Origin: CBDFLA01 sp965248915
Lineage (GTDB): Bacteria > Pseudomonadota > Alphaproteobacteria > M2410
Assembly (NCBI GenBank): GCA_965248915.1
Contig: OZ252216.1
Span: forward strand, 1,364,001 to 1,428,000
DNA length: 64,000 nucleotides
Direction of reading: 5' to 3'
Position 1 is the stretch's first letter, and each line of letters starts with the position of its first letter. This document shows positions 36,537 through 45,110 of this stretch, in pieces. Under the pieces are notes generated by a model that made no database searches, had not been told where the DNA came from, and saw nothing but the letters and a program-made list of their open reading frames with translations. Both the position numbers and the translations under genes were made by a program.

Positions 36537-38752
36537 GCGAACTTACCGCCCTCGATACGGCTGCAATAACGCCTGAAATCGTCAAAGAGCATGGCCTAAC
36601 GAAGGACGAATACTCCCTTATCGTCAAACGCTTAAACCGTGAACCTAACCTGACGGAACTTGGCATTTTCTCCGTCATGTGGTCCGAGCATTGCTCCTAC
36701 AAATCCTCCCGCGTCTGGCTCTCAAAGCTCCCGACCGAAGGGCCACAAGTCATTCAAGGCCCCGGTGAAAATGCTGGCGTCATCGACCTTGGCGACGGCG
36801 ATGCAGCTGTCTTCAAAATGGAAAGCCACAACCACCCAAGTTTCATTGAACCCTACCAGGGCGCAGCCACCGGTGTCGGCGGCATCATGCGCGACGTGTT
36901 CACCATGGGCGCGCGCCCTGTGGCAAACATGAACGCCCTGCGATTTGGCGAGCCCGGTCATTCCAAGACCCGCCACCTCGTCTCTGGCGTAGTTGCCGGA
37001 ATTGGCGGCTATGGCAATTGCATGGGCGTCCCAACCATTGGTGGCGAGGTAGATTTCCACCCGCGCTACAACGGCAACATCCTTGTGAATGCCATGACGG
37101 TCGGCTTGGCAAAAACCGACAAAATCTTTTATTCCGCCGCCAAAGGCGTCGGCAATCCTGTGGTCTATGTCGGGTCAAAAACCGGGCGAGACGGCATCCA
37201 CGGCGCTACTATGGCTTCTGCCGAGTTCGATGATGATAGCCATGAAAAACGTCCTACTGTGCAGGTCGGCGATCCATTCACAGAGAAACTCCTCCTCGAA
37301 GCATGTTTAGAGCTTATGGCCGGAGACGCCATCATCGCCATTCAAGATATGGGCGCTGCGGGCCTCACCTCCTCGTCTCTCGAAATGGCGGACAAAGGCG
37401 GTGTCGGCGTCGACATCAATCTAGATCTTGTTCCCCAGCGCGAAGAGAACATGACAGCTTACGAAATGATGCTGTCTGAAAGCCAGGAACGCATGTTGAT
37501 GGTTCTCAAGCCAGGTCGTGAAGACGTGGCGCGCGAAATATTTGAGAAATGGGGTCTCGATTTTTCCGTCATTGGAACGACAACAGATACCGGTCATCTG
37601 GTCCTTCACCATGAAGACGAAACGGTTTGCGACATTCCGATCGCCCCCTTGGCTGACGACGCGCCTAAATACGAACGACCCTGGGTGCCAACACCTAAAC
37701 AAGTCGCCATCGACCCTGAGGACATCGAAAGTCCCAACAGCATGACGGGGGCTCTCAAGACAATTCTCGCAGCTCCTGACATGGCAAGCCGACGTTGGGT
37801 TTGGGAGCAATACGACTACACCGTTATGGCTGATACCATTCAGATCCCAGGCGGCGACGCTGGCGTTGTGCGGGTGCACGGAACAAACAAGGGGCTCGCC
37901 ATATCGACAGATGTCACGCCGCGCTATTGTGAAGCTGATCCCCATGAGGGCGGCAAGCAAGCCGTTGCCGAAACTTGGCGCAACATCACCGCGACCGGCG
38001 GTCGCCCCCTTGCCATCACGGATTGTATGAATTTTGGCAATCCAGAGCGCCCAGAGATCATGGGTCAATTTGCCGGGTGCATCGGAGGCATGACAGAAGC
38101 CTGCAGCGCACTCGACTACCCTGTCGTTTCAGGCAACGTCTCGCTTTACAACGAAACAAACGGGCAGGCCATCCTACCAACCCCAGCCATTGGAGGGGTC
38201 GGCCTCATCGACGACATCAAAGGAATGGGCACTCTCGCTTTCAAGAACGACGGAGATGTCATTCTCATTGTAGGGAAAACAATCGGGCATCTGGGACAAT
38301 CGATCTTCTTGCGTGAGATCTCAGGTCGTGAAGAAGGAACTCCACCATCGGTGGATCTCTTAGCCGAACGCAAAAACGGCGATTTCGTCCGCACATTAAT
38401 CAACGACGGCACAACGACAGCTTCTCACGACGTCTCTGATGGCGGCCTTCTTGTCGCAATTGCCGAGATGGCAATGGCCGGCAAACTTGGCGCCGCCATC
38501 AACGTCCCAGACGGAACGAACCACGCTCACGGATTTTTGTTTGGCGAAGATCAGGCCCGCTACGTCCTCACTGTTCCAGCGGATAAGGCCGAAACGGTCG
38601 TAACCATGGGCCGCGAGGCAGGGATCGTCATCGAACAACTCGGACAAACCGGAGGCCAAGACTTGACGATTGGGCAAGATGAGACCATTTCCTTAAAAGA
38701 GCTGGTATCCGTCCACGAAGAATGGCTGCCAACCTTTATGAATACGGTCTAA
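36533..38752 (+). CDS. purL: Phosphoribosylformylglycinamidine synthase subunit PurL
   Basis: 739 aa, the small (non-fused) PurL that converts FGAR to FGAM with ATP and ammonia from PurQ. The ATP/substrate motif KMESHNHPSFIEPYQGAATGVGG lies near residue 86 and GAAGLTSSSLEMA near 275; the second half repeats the AIR-synthase-like fold (DVSDGGLLVAIAEMA). The start is GTG overlapping the purQ stop (GTGA). It is followed after 14 bases by the bolA-like gene. Confidence 0.98.
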   Translation: MSELTALDTAAITPEIVKEHGLTKDEYSLIVKRLNREPNLTELGIFSVMWSEHCSYKSSRVWLSKLPTEGPQVIQGPGENAGVIDLGDGDAAVFKMESHNHPSFIEPYQGAATGVGGIMRDVFTMGARPVANMNALRFGEPGHSKTRHLVSGVVAGIGGYGNCMGVPTIGGEVDFHPRYNGNILVNAMTVGLAKTDKIFYSAAKGVGNPVVYVGSKTGRDGIHGATMASAEFDDDSHEKRPTVQVGDPFTEKLLLEACLELMAGDAIIAIQDMGAAGLTSSSLEMADKGGVGVDINLDLVPQREENMTAYEMMLSESQERMLMVLKPGREDVAREIFEKWGLDFSVIGTTTDTGHLVLHHEDETVCDIPIAPLADDAPKYERPWVPTPKQVAIDPEDIESPNSMTGALKTILAAPDMASRRWVWEQYDYTVMADTIQIPGGDAGVVRVHGTNKGLAISTDVTPRYCEADPHEGGKQAVAETWRNITATGGRPLAITDCMNFGNPERPEIMGQFAGCIGGMTEACSALDYPVVSGNVSLYNETNGQAILPTPAIGGVGLIDDIKGMGTLAFKNDGDVILIVGKTIGHLGQSIFLREISGREEGTPPSVDLLAERKNGDFVRTLINDGTTTASHDVSDGGLLVAIAEMAMAGKLGAAINVPDGTNHAHGFLFGEDQARYVLTVPADKAETVVTMGREAGIVIEQLGQTGGQDLTIGQDETISLKELVSVHEEWLPTFMNTV

Positions 38753-38766
38753 GGAAAACCAGCCCA

Positions 38767-39006
38767 ATGGCAATGGACGCAAGCGAAATTGAAAACCTCA
38801 TTTTGGCTGCATTGCCAGACGCAAAGGTCACGATCCAAGATCTCCGCGGTGATGGCGATCATTACGCCGCTGAAGTCCTCTCAAGCGCCTTTGCAGGCAA
38901 AACCCGAGTGCAGCAACATCAAATGGTGTATGAAGCCCTACAAGGCCGAATGGGCGGTCAACTTCACGCCCTCGCACTTCAGACAGGCCTTCCAAAGGAG
39001 CAATGA
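38767..39006 (+). CDS. BolA family protein
   Basis: 79 aa from the ATG at 38767 (AAGGAAA upstream); a second Met at codon 3 is possible. The family core is visible: a first helix (ASEIENLILAALPDA), then VTIQDLRGDGDHYAAEVLSSAFAGK, and the conserved His in RVQQHQMVYEAL, which together with a glutaredoxin ligates a shared [2Fe-2S] cluster. It overlaps the next gene's start region and is paired with the CGFS glutaredoxin, the usual functional partner in iron-sulfur trafficking. Confidence 0.95.
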   Translation: MAMDASEIENLILAALPDAKVTIQDLRGDGDHYAAEVLSSAFAGKTRVQQHQMVYEALQGRMGGQLHALALQTGLPKEQ

Positions 39007-39008
39007 CA

Positions 39009-39347
39009 ATGAGTGACACAGAAACCAATGGCGCCATTCAGGCCGAAGTGAAAGCACAAGACGTGGTCTTGTTCATGAAGGGCACGCCCGTCTTTCCACA
39101 GTGTGGATTTTCCAGCCAGGTGGTTCAGATATTGAGCTACCTCGGTGTTCAATTTAAGGGCGTAAACGTCCTTGAGAATGAAGACATCCGCCAAGGCATC
39201 AAAGCATTCTCAAATTGGCCAACCATCCCTCAACTTTACGTCAAAGGCGAATTCGTCGGTGGCTGCGATATTGTGCGTGAGATGTTTGAACAAGGCGAAC
39301 TCCGCCCCTTCCTTGAAGAAAAAGGCGTGGCACTCGAACAAGCCTGA
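39009..39347 (+). CDS. grxD: Grx4-family monothiol glutaredoxin (CGFS type)
   Basis: 112 aa from the ATG at 39009, eight bases after AAGGAG; an ATG at 39003 lies too close to that site. The CGFS active site (Cys32) sits in KGTPVFPQCGFSSQ; WPTIPQLYVKGEFVGGCDIV is the glutathione-binding part. Such proteins carry and deliver [2Fe-2S] clusters, commonly as a heterodimer with BolA, and the two genes are adjacent here, downstream of purL. Confidence 0.96.
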   Translation: MSDTETNGAIQAEVKAQDVVLFMKGTPVFPQCGFSSQVVQILSYLGVQFKGVNVLENEDIRQGIKAFSNWPTIPQLYVKGEFVGGCDIVREMFEQGELRPFLEEKGVALEQA

Positions 39348-39417
39348 TCGTTTAATAAGAAACCCAGGCTGTCTAATTGGCGAATTGCCATATTTGCTGC
39401 GCCGTGGCTCCCGCTAT

Positions 39418-39452
39418 TTGACAAATTGGCTAATTTATCTATACTAGCTAAT
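39418..39452 (+). promoter_or_regulatory. Sigma-70-type promoter of the toxin-antitoxin pair, with repeated operator-like motif
   Basis: TTGACA (39418-39423) and TATACT (39440-39445) are separated by 16 bases, a near-consensus promoter 26 bases upstream of the antitoxin start. The hexamer GCTAAT occurs at 39429-39434 and again at 39447-39452, flanking the -10 box. This is where an autoregulating antitoxin would be expected to bind. Confidence 0.7.
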
Positions 39453-39470
39453 ATAGCGAGGAAATTGATC

Positions 39471-39737
39471 ATGTCGGAAACCAAGACAGTCACATCAACT
39501 GAGTATCAGAATGCCGTCGGAGAATACGGCGAAGCCGCCCGAAAAGGGCCCGTAATTGTCACCCGGCACAAAAGGCCTTGGTTTGTGGTCATCGACCCTG
39601 ACGAATATGAGCGCCTTATGCGATACGACACGCGTCAATCAATTCATCCAAGTAAACTCAGCAATGACCTTAAACTCGAACTTCGAAAGAAGAAGCTTGG
39701 TAGCCGAGACAAGCCCCTCGACCACCTAATGGAATAA
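39471..39737 (+). CDS. Phd/YefM-family type II antitoxin
   Basis: 88 aa from the ATG at 39471 (GAGGA about 9 bases upstream). The N-terminal VTSTEYQNAVGEYGEAARKGPVIVTRHKRPWFVVIDPDEYERL is the Phd/YefM DNA-binding fold, shown by the pattern of a helix, then IVTRHxRPxxVVIxxxEYE. The charged C-terminus (SNDLKLELRKKKLG) would be the toxin-binding tail. The stop is 4 bases before the toxin start. A clear promoter lies upstream. Confidence 0.85.
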   Translation: MSETKTVTSTEYQNAVGEYGEAARKGPVIVTRHKRPWFVVIDPDEYERLMRYDTRQSIHPSKLSNDLKLELRKKKLGSRDKPLDHLME

Positions 39738-39741
39738 GACC

Positions 39742-40179
39742 ATGAGCATCGACCCGACACCCGGTTTGGTCGTTGGGTTCGATTTTCTTTGGCTCGACGA
39801 AGCCCATCAAGGCCTTGAGTACGGCTTCAAAGACCGTCCTTGCGTCATCGTTCTCACCCTCAACCGTCCTGGTGGCAAAGCTAGCGAAGTCGTTCTTTGC
39901 CCTATCACCCACAGCGAACCGAGAGACGCTCAGACCGCCGTCGTGTTGCCACCCAAAGTAGCCGAACATCTTGGACTCGACGATGACCCGATGTGGATTG
40001 TCACGGACACAGTCAATGTCGTCACATGGGTGAAGGGACAAATCCCTTTTGGCCTCACCCCAACTCCGAGTGGTAACTGGAGCTATGGCAAGATACCTTA
40101 CGCTTTGCGCGAACAAGTTCACGCCCAAGTGCTGGAAAATGCCGAAAGCCGAACCCTTGGGCGAGTCCGAAGGGATTGA
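39742..40179 (+). CDS. PemK/MazF-like type II toxin
   Basis: 145 aa. The pattern GLVVGFDFLWLDEA followed by DRPCVIVLTLN, VVLCPITHSEP and VVLPPKVAEHLGL matches the PemK-like plasmid-maintenance/growth-inhibitor family, whose SH3-like barrel cleaves RNA. The proteobacterial branch often annotated as growth inhibitor PemK has the same WVKGQIPFGLTP and RVRRD end. It is 4 bases downstream of a Phd-type antitoxin, giving a hybrid pairing (PemK toxins more often go with AbrB/MazE or PemI antitoxins). Activity is inferred only. Confidence 0.75.
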   Translation: MSIDPTPGLVVGFDFLWLDEAHQGLEYGFKDRPCVIVLTLNRPGGKASEVVLCPITHSEPRDAQTAVVLPPKVAEHLGLDDDPMWIVTDTVNVVTWVKGQIPFGLTPTPSGNWSYGKIPYALREQVHAQVLENAESRTLGRVRRD

Positions 40180-40189
40180 CTCCAGATTT

Positions 40190-40524
40190 TCAGTAGCACC
40201 TCACTAACATGTAGGCGAAAACAAACTGCATCATCAAAAAACCAATCTGCCAAGTAAGGACACTGACCTTCAGGCTCCACGTCTCACACAGAGTCGGTCT
40301 TTGAGACTATCCTTGAGGGCGACCCAGCATAACCACGACATGTGCAACAACGCATCCAATGACCAATGCTGACCAACACCAAAAACCCAAAATGACACCG
40401 CGTCGAACGGTTTGTAGGTTCAGCGCCATTGAGATTGGGTCGCCGCATAGAAACCAGCGAAATACACTACAACAAGGCCGACTTTCGCAAGCCTGACAAG
40501 ACGAATCCCAACTTCCGTATTCAT
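40190..40524 (-). pseudogene. Probable decayed small membrane-protein gene
   Basis: The ATG at 40524 has a strong AAGGAG seven bases upstream, but the frame ends after 34 codons (NTEVGIRLVRLAKVGLVV then YFAGFYAATQSQWR, stop at 40420). In the overlapping frame a second hydrophobic stretch (GVILGFWCWSALVIG then CVVAHVVVMLG) runs to a TAG at 40307, and after it the same frame continues to 40190 with a third hydrophobic stretch (VSVLTWQIGFLMMQFVFAY). Three membrane-like segments broken by one frameshift and one stop are best explained as a degraded three-helix protein. Alternatively, the 34-residue product is itself a functional small protein. Confidence 0.45.
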
Positions 40525-40686
40525 GGCTGATCTCCTTCGTATAAATCTTAGATAAGATCAAACCACGCAAGTTCAAGTTGAATCGTAGCGCCAGCAAGTA
40601 CATCGCCTGTGTGTTAGAACCAACCAACAGCTAGTACGAAATGTTGGAATCGACCGAGCTGAATAGAAAATAACAAAGGAAACGGC

Positions 40687-41559
40687 ATGTCAGATTCAAT
40701 CAATCTCAGGGCTCTTCGAGCTGATTGCAACGCCGTCATCACTGGCGGAGCCAATGGTATTGGCCTCGCTGTTGCCGGGACGCTCGTCGGAAAAGGAATG
40801 AATGTCGCGATATTAGATTTCGACGAGACGGCTCTTAAAACCGCTTCGTCATCGCTCAACAAAATCGCCGACAACAGTAGCCAAGTTCTTTGTCTTCAAT
40901 GTGACGTGTCAGACAAAGATCAAATCTTCAACCTCGCTTCCAAGATTCACGAGGAGCTGGGTGACGTTTCATTTCTCATGAACAATGCTGGCGCGGGCAT
41001 GCAAACCGGCAAGCCTTGGGAAAACGTCGATGCCTGGCGCAAACTCATTGACGTCAATCTTTGGGGTATCATCTACAGCGCGCAAGCTTTCGTTCCTGCC
41101 ATGATCGAAAGTGATCACCCTGGTATTGTCATCAATACTGGCTCCAAGCAAGGCATCACGCGTCCTCCTTCAGGCTGGGCTTACAATATGTCAAAGGCGG
41201 GTGTCATTGCTTACACAGAAGCACTCGCCTATGAATTCAGGCAGATTGAGGGTCAGCCGTTGTCTGCTCATCTCCTCATTCCCGGCTTTACCTATACCGG
41301 CATGATCTCACGCTTCATTGACGAAAAGCCTGATGCCGCTTGGACATCGGAGCAAGTCGCAGATTTCATGTTTGAACGCCTCGCAAAGAACGACTTCTAT
41401 ATCCTTTGCCCTGACAATGATGTCTCACGTCAGACAGATGAAAAACGTATTCAATGGTATGCCGATGATCTCATTAAAAACCGTCCGGCTCTTTCGAGGT
41501 GGCATGATGACTATTTGACCGAATTTGAACGCTTCGTTGGCGGACACAAGCTTGATTGA
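40687..41559 (+). CDS. Short-chain dehydrogenase/reductase (SDR)
   Basis: 290 aa. Classical SDR. The nucleotide loop TGGANGIGLAVAG is at about residues 19-31, NNAGAG near 99, catalytic Ser153 in INTGSKQG and Tyr166/Lys170 in YNMSK. Residue patterns after the first beta strand (DFDETAL) favour NAD(H) over NADP(H), though this is a weak argument. The substrate is unknown. AAAGGAAA precedes the ATG. It stands alone. Confidence 0.93.
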   Translation: MSDSINLRALRADCNAVITGGANGIGLAVAGTLVGKGMNVAILDFDETALKTASSSLNKIADNSSQVLCLQCDVSDKDQIFNLASKIHEELGDVSFLMNNAGAGMQTGKPWENVDAWRKLIDVNLWGIIYSAQAFVPAMIESDHPGIVINTGSKQGITRPPSGWAYNMSKAGVIAYTEALAYEFRQIEGQPLSAHLLIPGFTYTGMISRFIDEKPDAAWTSEQVADFMFERLAKNDFYILCPDNDVSRQTDEKRIQWYADDLIKNRPALSRWHDDYLTEFERFVGGHKLD

Positions 41560-41683
41560 TCATACAACGTCCCATTTCACCACTCGCAAACCCACAACGA
41601 ATTAGTGGCGCCGGCCACCAAAGCCCGACGCCACCAATGCGATTTTCAAGTAACAGTGACAGCTAATCACCAAATTCAATCCA

Positions 41684-42370
41684 TCAATTTGTTGGCGCAG
41701 TTGTCTGTTCCATACGTCGATAAAGATAGGTCATCATGACCGTTGCAAGAGGAACCGTAACCAAGAGACCGATGCCCAAGGCCAAAACACCTGCGACGCC
41801 CAATAGCCCAATGAGAATCATCTTTATGAAATAGCTCAATCTCCGGCCCTCAGTGATATCAGAAGACGCCTTCAGACTGTCCTGCCATGTCAGCCGTTTG
41901 TCGACAATCGCATACATAAACAATCCAAATCTGGCAGCAATATAGAGCCCAGGTATGATCAGAAGAATGAAACCAATGAAGAACATGATCATAAACACGA
42001 CATAGGCAATGAAAACCGGAACGAAGATATCGCCACCGGAAAACAACAGACTGAACTCAGCATCTTGACCATCCACAAGATTCAACAAGATTCGATAAAC
42101 ACCAATTCCGAGAAAAACTTGCACGGCCCAAAAGATCAGCTGCAGTCCATAGCCTGCAACGAAGGAACCAGACTCCTGTATGTTTCCCGAAACGATGTTC
42201 CCAATTATCCCGACAGCATAGACCGCCAAGAGCGTACCAATGAGAAGACCAAAATTCGCTTTTGTCACGCCCCATCCGAATTCAAATATTTCTCCGAAAG
42301 AAGGAAGATCTCCTCCTCCGGTTTGGGGTGAGATCTTATTCTGCGGGTTATCTGTTTCATTTGTTGCCAT
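41684..42370 (-). CDS. Multi-pass membrane protein, unknown (DUF975/YciC-like layout)
   Basis: 228 aa from the ATG at 42370 (GGAGA about 8 bases upstream); the frame is open for 12 codons more. A polar N-terminus of about 25 residues precedes FGEIFEFGWGVTKANFG, the amphipathic start of this protein type, and five or six hydrophobic segments follow. The motif DSLKASSDITEGRRLSYFIKM before the last helices recalls the YciC/GDPD-membrane-domain group and the protein at 20471. Function unknown. Confidence 0.72.
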   Translation of the reverse strand: MATNETDNPQNKISPQTGGGDLPSFGEIFEFGWGVTKANFGLLIGTLLAVYAVGIIGNIVSGNIQESGSFVAGYGLQLIFWAVQVFLGIGVYRILLNLVDGQDAEFSLLFSGGDIFVPVFIAYVVFMIMFFIGFILLIIPGLYIAARFGLFMYAIVDKRLTWQDSLKASSDITEGRRLSYFIKMILIGLLGVAGVLALGIGLLVTVPLATVMMTYLYRRMEQTTAPTN

Positions 42371-42651
42371 GAGTTGCTTCTCCGAGGATATGTTTCGATT
42401 GAACAATTATACGCAACGCCACCAGACATAATCGCAACGCGTGACCATGTCGGGCAACAAGGACTTATTCCGTACGCTGAGTCGTAAACTACCTCAAAAG
42501 CCGATAAAATTCAATGAGATGCACTCTGTTCCGCAGAAGACTCGGTGTTTTGCCAATCTCAAAACCCAAGCATCGTGTCTTTACAACCGATCCGAACGCC
42601 TCTTAGTCTTTGACCAATCACCAAGCTGACCAAAGTCACGGGACCTCTTAG

Positions 42652-43626
42652 ATGCCGAAAAGTTACACACCAAGAGCGGACATCCTCGCCGAATTTCCGG
42701 AAATGTCGGGCAACACCGTCAATGGTTTGGGTGAGAGGCAACGCCGACCAACATCACCCTTCTTTTGGCATGCCCCAGATCAACAGACACACGGCAAGTT
42801 ACAGTCCAAAGTCTTGGAGTACCTCTTCCGCCCCTCAACAACGTTAGGACAAGAGGCTCCTTATGTGCCACAAGACCGAGGCCCCGATCCCATCGACAAG
42901 GCGTCGAAGAAAGTTGAAAGATCGGCGGGTGAATGGGCTCAAACCATCAAAGAATTCGCTCTCACCCATGAAGCGGATCTCATTGGCATGACCAATATGT
43001 CCGCCGACTACCTCTATGAGGGATTCAACGTCGCAGAACAAAACATTATCGTGGTTGGCGTCGCGCACGACTACGATCGCATGAAATCCGCACCGGCCAC
43101 TCTCGACGATACTTCCTCCGCAGATGAAGTCGGCGTTCAATACAGTCGCGCTGCCAGAGTGGTTCATCATTTAAGGAATTTTGTCCTGGCCCAAGGACAT
43201 GATGCCACTGCCTACCCGGGCCCACGCGCCGACGCCATCAATATGATTCCTGCCGCAATAGACTGTGGTTTGGGAGAGCTTGGCAAACATGGCTCCATCA
43301 TCAATCGAGAGTTTGGGTCATCATTCCGCCTGGCAGCTCTCACAACTGACTTGCCACTCCTTTATGACAAGTCCGACGACATCGGTGTCGATGACTTTTG
43401 TCTGCGATGTCAGGTATGCCAGAAGGCCTGCCCTCCAGACGCCATCTTCTCCGAGAAGCAAACCGTCAGGGGTTTCGAAAAATGGTACGTCGATTTCGAT
43501 AAGTGCATTCCATTTTTCGCCGAGTCTTTTGGGTGTGGCGCCTGCATCGTGGCCTGTCCGTGGAGCAGACCAGGTATCGCTGAAAAAATGATCATCAAAC
43601 TTAACAATCTGAGGCAGACCGATTGA
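42652..43626 (+). CDS. Fe-S protein related to reductive-dehalogenase / epoxyqueuosine-reductase family
   Basis: 324 aa. The C-terminal third carries two [4Fe-4S] motifs: CLRCQVCQKACPP and, further on, CGACIVACPW with a preceding Cys in FDKCIPFF. The middle has IPAAIDCGLGELGKHGSIINREFGSSFRLAALTTDLPL, which is the conserved block linking the cobalamin-binding half of QueG/RdhA proteins to their ferredoxin half. The N-terminal part is short and lacks a Tat signal, so this is not a classic respiratory dehalogenase and more likely cytoplasmic. Cofactor and substrate are unknown. Confidence 0.75.
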   Translation: MPKSYTPRADILAEFPEMSGNTVNGLGERQRRPTSPFFWHAPDQQTHGKLQSKVLEYLFRPSTTLGQEAPYVPQDRGPDPIDKASKKVERSAGEWAQTIKEFALTHEADLIGMTNMSADYLYEGFNVAEQNIIVVGVAHDYDRMKSAPATLDDTSSADEVGVQYSRAARVVHHLRNFVLAQGHDATAYPGPRADAINMIPAAIDCGLGELGKHGSIINREFGSSFRLAALTTDLPLLYDKSDDIGVDDFCLRCQVCQKACPPDAIFSEKQTVRGFEKWYVDFDKCIPFFAESFGCGACIVACPWSRPGIAEKMIIKLNNLRQTD

Positions 43627-43646
43627 AAGTCAAGGAACCCAAGCGG

Positions 43647-44267
43647 TCAATGCGATAGGTCTTGATACTTCTTGACCGCAGCTTCAAGTCGCATACGTGC
43701 ATCGTCGGCCCGGTCTTCTTTTAACTCAAAGCCAACATAACTGCGCCCAAGCAGAACTGCTGCAACCCCAATCGCGCCAGACCCACAAAAGGGATCAAGA
43801 ACCGTGTCGCCCACATTGCTCATCGCTTTGACCAATATCGCCATTTTGTTGATATCGCGTTCGTTCGGATGAATGGATTCCGGTACAATATCAGCGGGCC
43901 AAGTCTCGGCTGTCTGATCATCTGTCGTCACCGGATTGATCACCAAAAAAGTTGCGTCGTTTCCCCGACCATCGGCAAAGCCATCCGACACCACAATTTC
44001 CCGTGATGGCGGAAGTTTTTCGCGAAACAAAGCCAAACGATTGGGCAGTTGAGAAATCGAAATGCGATGATCTGATTTCGTCACGCGCATCATCTGATCA
44101 ACGTAAGGCTTGAACCCTCTCCAGTACAGTATCGGACGTTGTGCGAACCCAAAACCAACATATGGTGGATCGGTAACCACGCAATCAATGGATGATTCCT
44201 CCATCGCCTGCATCAATTCAAGGCTATTGCCGTGCAGAATTTCTTGCGTCGGTCCACCGTCGGTCAT
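43647..44267 (-). CDS. Solitary DNA methyltransferase (N6_N4_Mtase fold)
   Basis: 206 aa. Catalytic motif IV DPPYVGFG (residues about 33-40) and the SAM-binding motif I VLDPFCGSGAIGVAAVLLGRSYVGFE near the C-terminus give the circular order of beta-class amino-methyltransferases. The target-recognition region between them is only about 110 residues, much shorter than in CcrM-type enzymes, and the C-terminal CcrM domain is absent. No restriction endonuclease adjoins. Whether it methylates adenine-N6 or cytosine-N4 cannot be read. The ribosome site is weak. Confidence 0.85.
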   Translation of the reverse strand: MTDGGPTQEILHGNSLELMQAMEESSIDCVVTDPPYVGFGFAQRPILYWRGFKPYVDQMMRVTKSDHRISISQLPNRLALFREKLPPSREIVVSDGFADGRGNDATFLVINPVTTDDQTAETWPADIVPESIHPNERDINKMAILVKAMSNVGDTVLDPFCGSGAIGVAAVLLGRSYVGFELKEDRADDARMRLEAAVKKYQDLSH

Positions 44268-44337
44268 AGTACTAATTACCCTGTCGAGATGAATGAGTGG
44301 ATATTAGGTAATCCCATATCCCGTCGCCAAATTTGGA

Positions 44338-44955
44338 CTACGAAGAGTAAAACTCTACCACCAGGTTCGGCTCCATGTGCGTCGGATAAGGTACGTCCGC
44401 AAGTTCCGGAACACGTGTCATTGACACCGTCATCTTGTTGTGGTCGGCATCAACATAGTCAGGAACATCACGCTCAGGGCTCTGCGTTGCCTCAAGAACA
44501 AGGCCTATCTGCTTGGACTTGTCGCGGATCTCAATAACATCACCGACTTTCACACGATAGGATGCAATATTTGTGCGCGTCCCATTTACTTTGACATGAC
44601 CGTGGTTGATAAACTGGCGAGCAGCAAAGACCGTTGGTACAAATTTGGCGCGATAGACAACCGCATCCAAACGGCGCTCCAATAGACCAATCAGGTTTTC
44701 GGCTGTATTACCTTTGCCACGTTCGGCTTCACCATAGATGGAGCGAAACTGCTTCTCGGTGATGTTACCGTAGTAGCCTTTGAGCTTTTGTTTAGCGTGG
44801 AGTTGGATGCCGTAATCGGAGAGTTTTGAGCGGCGTCTCTGACCATGCTGACCAGGGCCATACTCTCTGCGATTGACCGGGCTTTTCGGGCGACCCCAGA
44901 TGTTCTCACCCAGACGTCGATCAATCTTGTATTTCGCGGATTGTCTCTTGGACAT
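44338..44955 (-). CDS. rpsD: 30S ribosomal protein S4
   Basis: 205 aa from the ATG at 44955, with GGAAGG just upstream; a GTG two codons earlier is unlikely. Primary 16S rRNA-binding protein that nucleates 30S assembly. The S4 RNA-binding domain is visible as RRLDAVVYRAKFVPTVFAARQFINHGHVKVNG. The N-terminal basic part RRLGENIWGRPKSP is typical of alphaproteobacteria and lacks the zinc cysteines. It is transcribed alone, not in the alpha operon. Confidence 0.99.
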   Translation of the reverse strand: MSKRQSAKYKIDRRLGENIWGRPKSPVNRREYGPGQHGQRRRSKLSDYGIQLHAKQKLKGYYGNITEKQFRSIYGEAERGKGNTAENLIGLLERRLDAVVYRAKFVPTVFAARQFINHGHVKVNGTRTNIASYRVKVGDVIEIRDKSKQIGLVLEATQSPERDVPDYVDADHNKMTVSMTRVPELADVPYPTHMEPNLVVEFYSS

Positions 44956-45033
44956 GTCCACCTTCCTCTTCTATGCCGCTTCTCAACTCCGCAATATCAC
45001 TATCGCGGCGAGGCGGCCTGATGCCAAACAAAT

Positions 45034-45056
45034 GAAACGGGCCTGAAGCCCGCTTC
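45034..45056 (-). terminator. Intrinsic terminator downstream of trmJ
   Basis: On the minus strand GAAGCGGGC pairs with GCCCGTTTC (one G-U) over a TTCAG loop, followed by ATTTGTTTGG. It lies between the trmJ stop at 45111 and rpsD, so the two are separate transcription units. Confidence 0.65.
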
Positions 45057-45110
45057 GAAGCGCGCAATATACGGATGCGGCTAGCCTTGTCAAACCCTTT
45101 GCATGAACCC

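Noticed and set aside
39345..39392. Terminator after grxD (AGCCTG/CAGGCT)
   Set aside because: 6-bp stem with an 18-base loop and no T-run.
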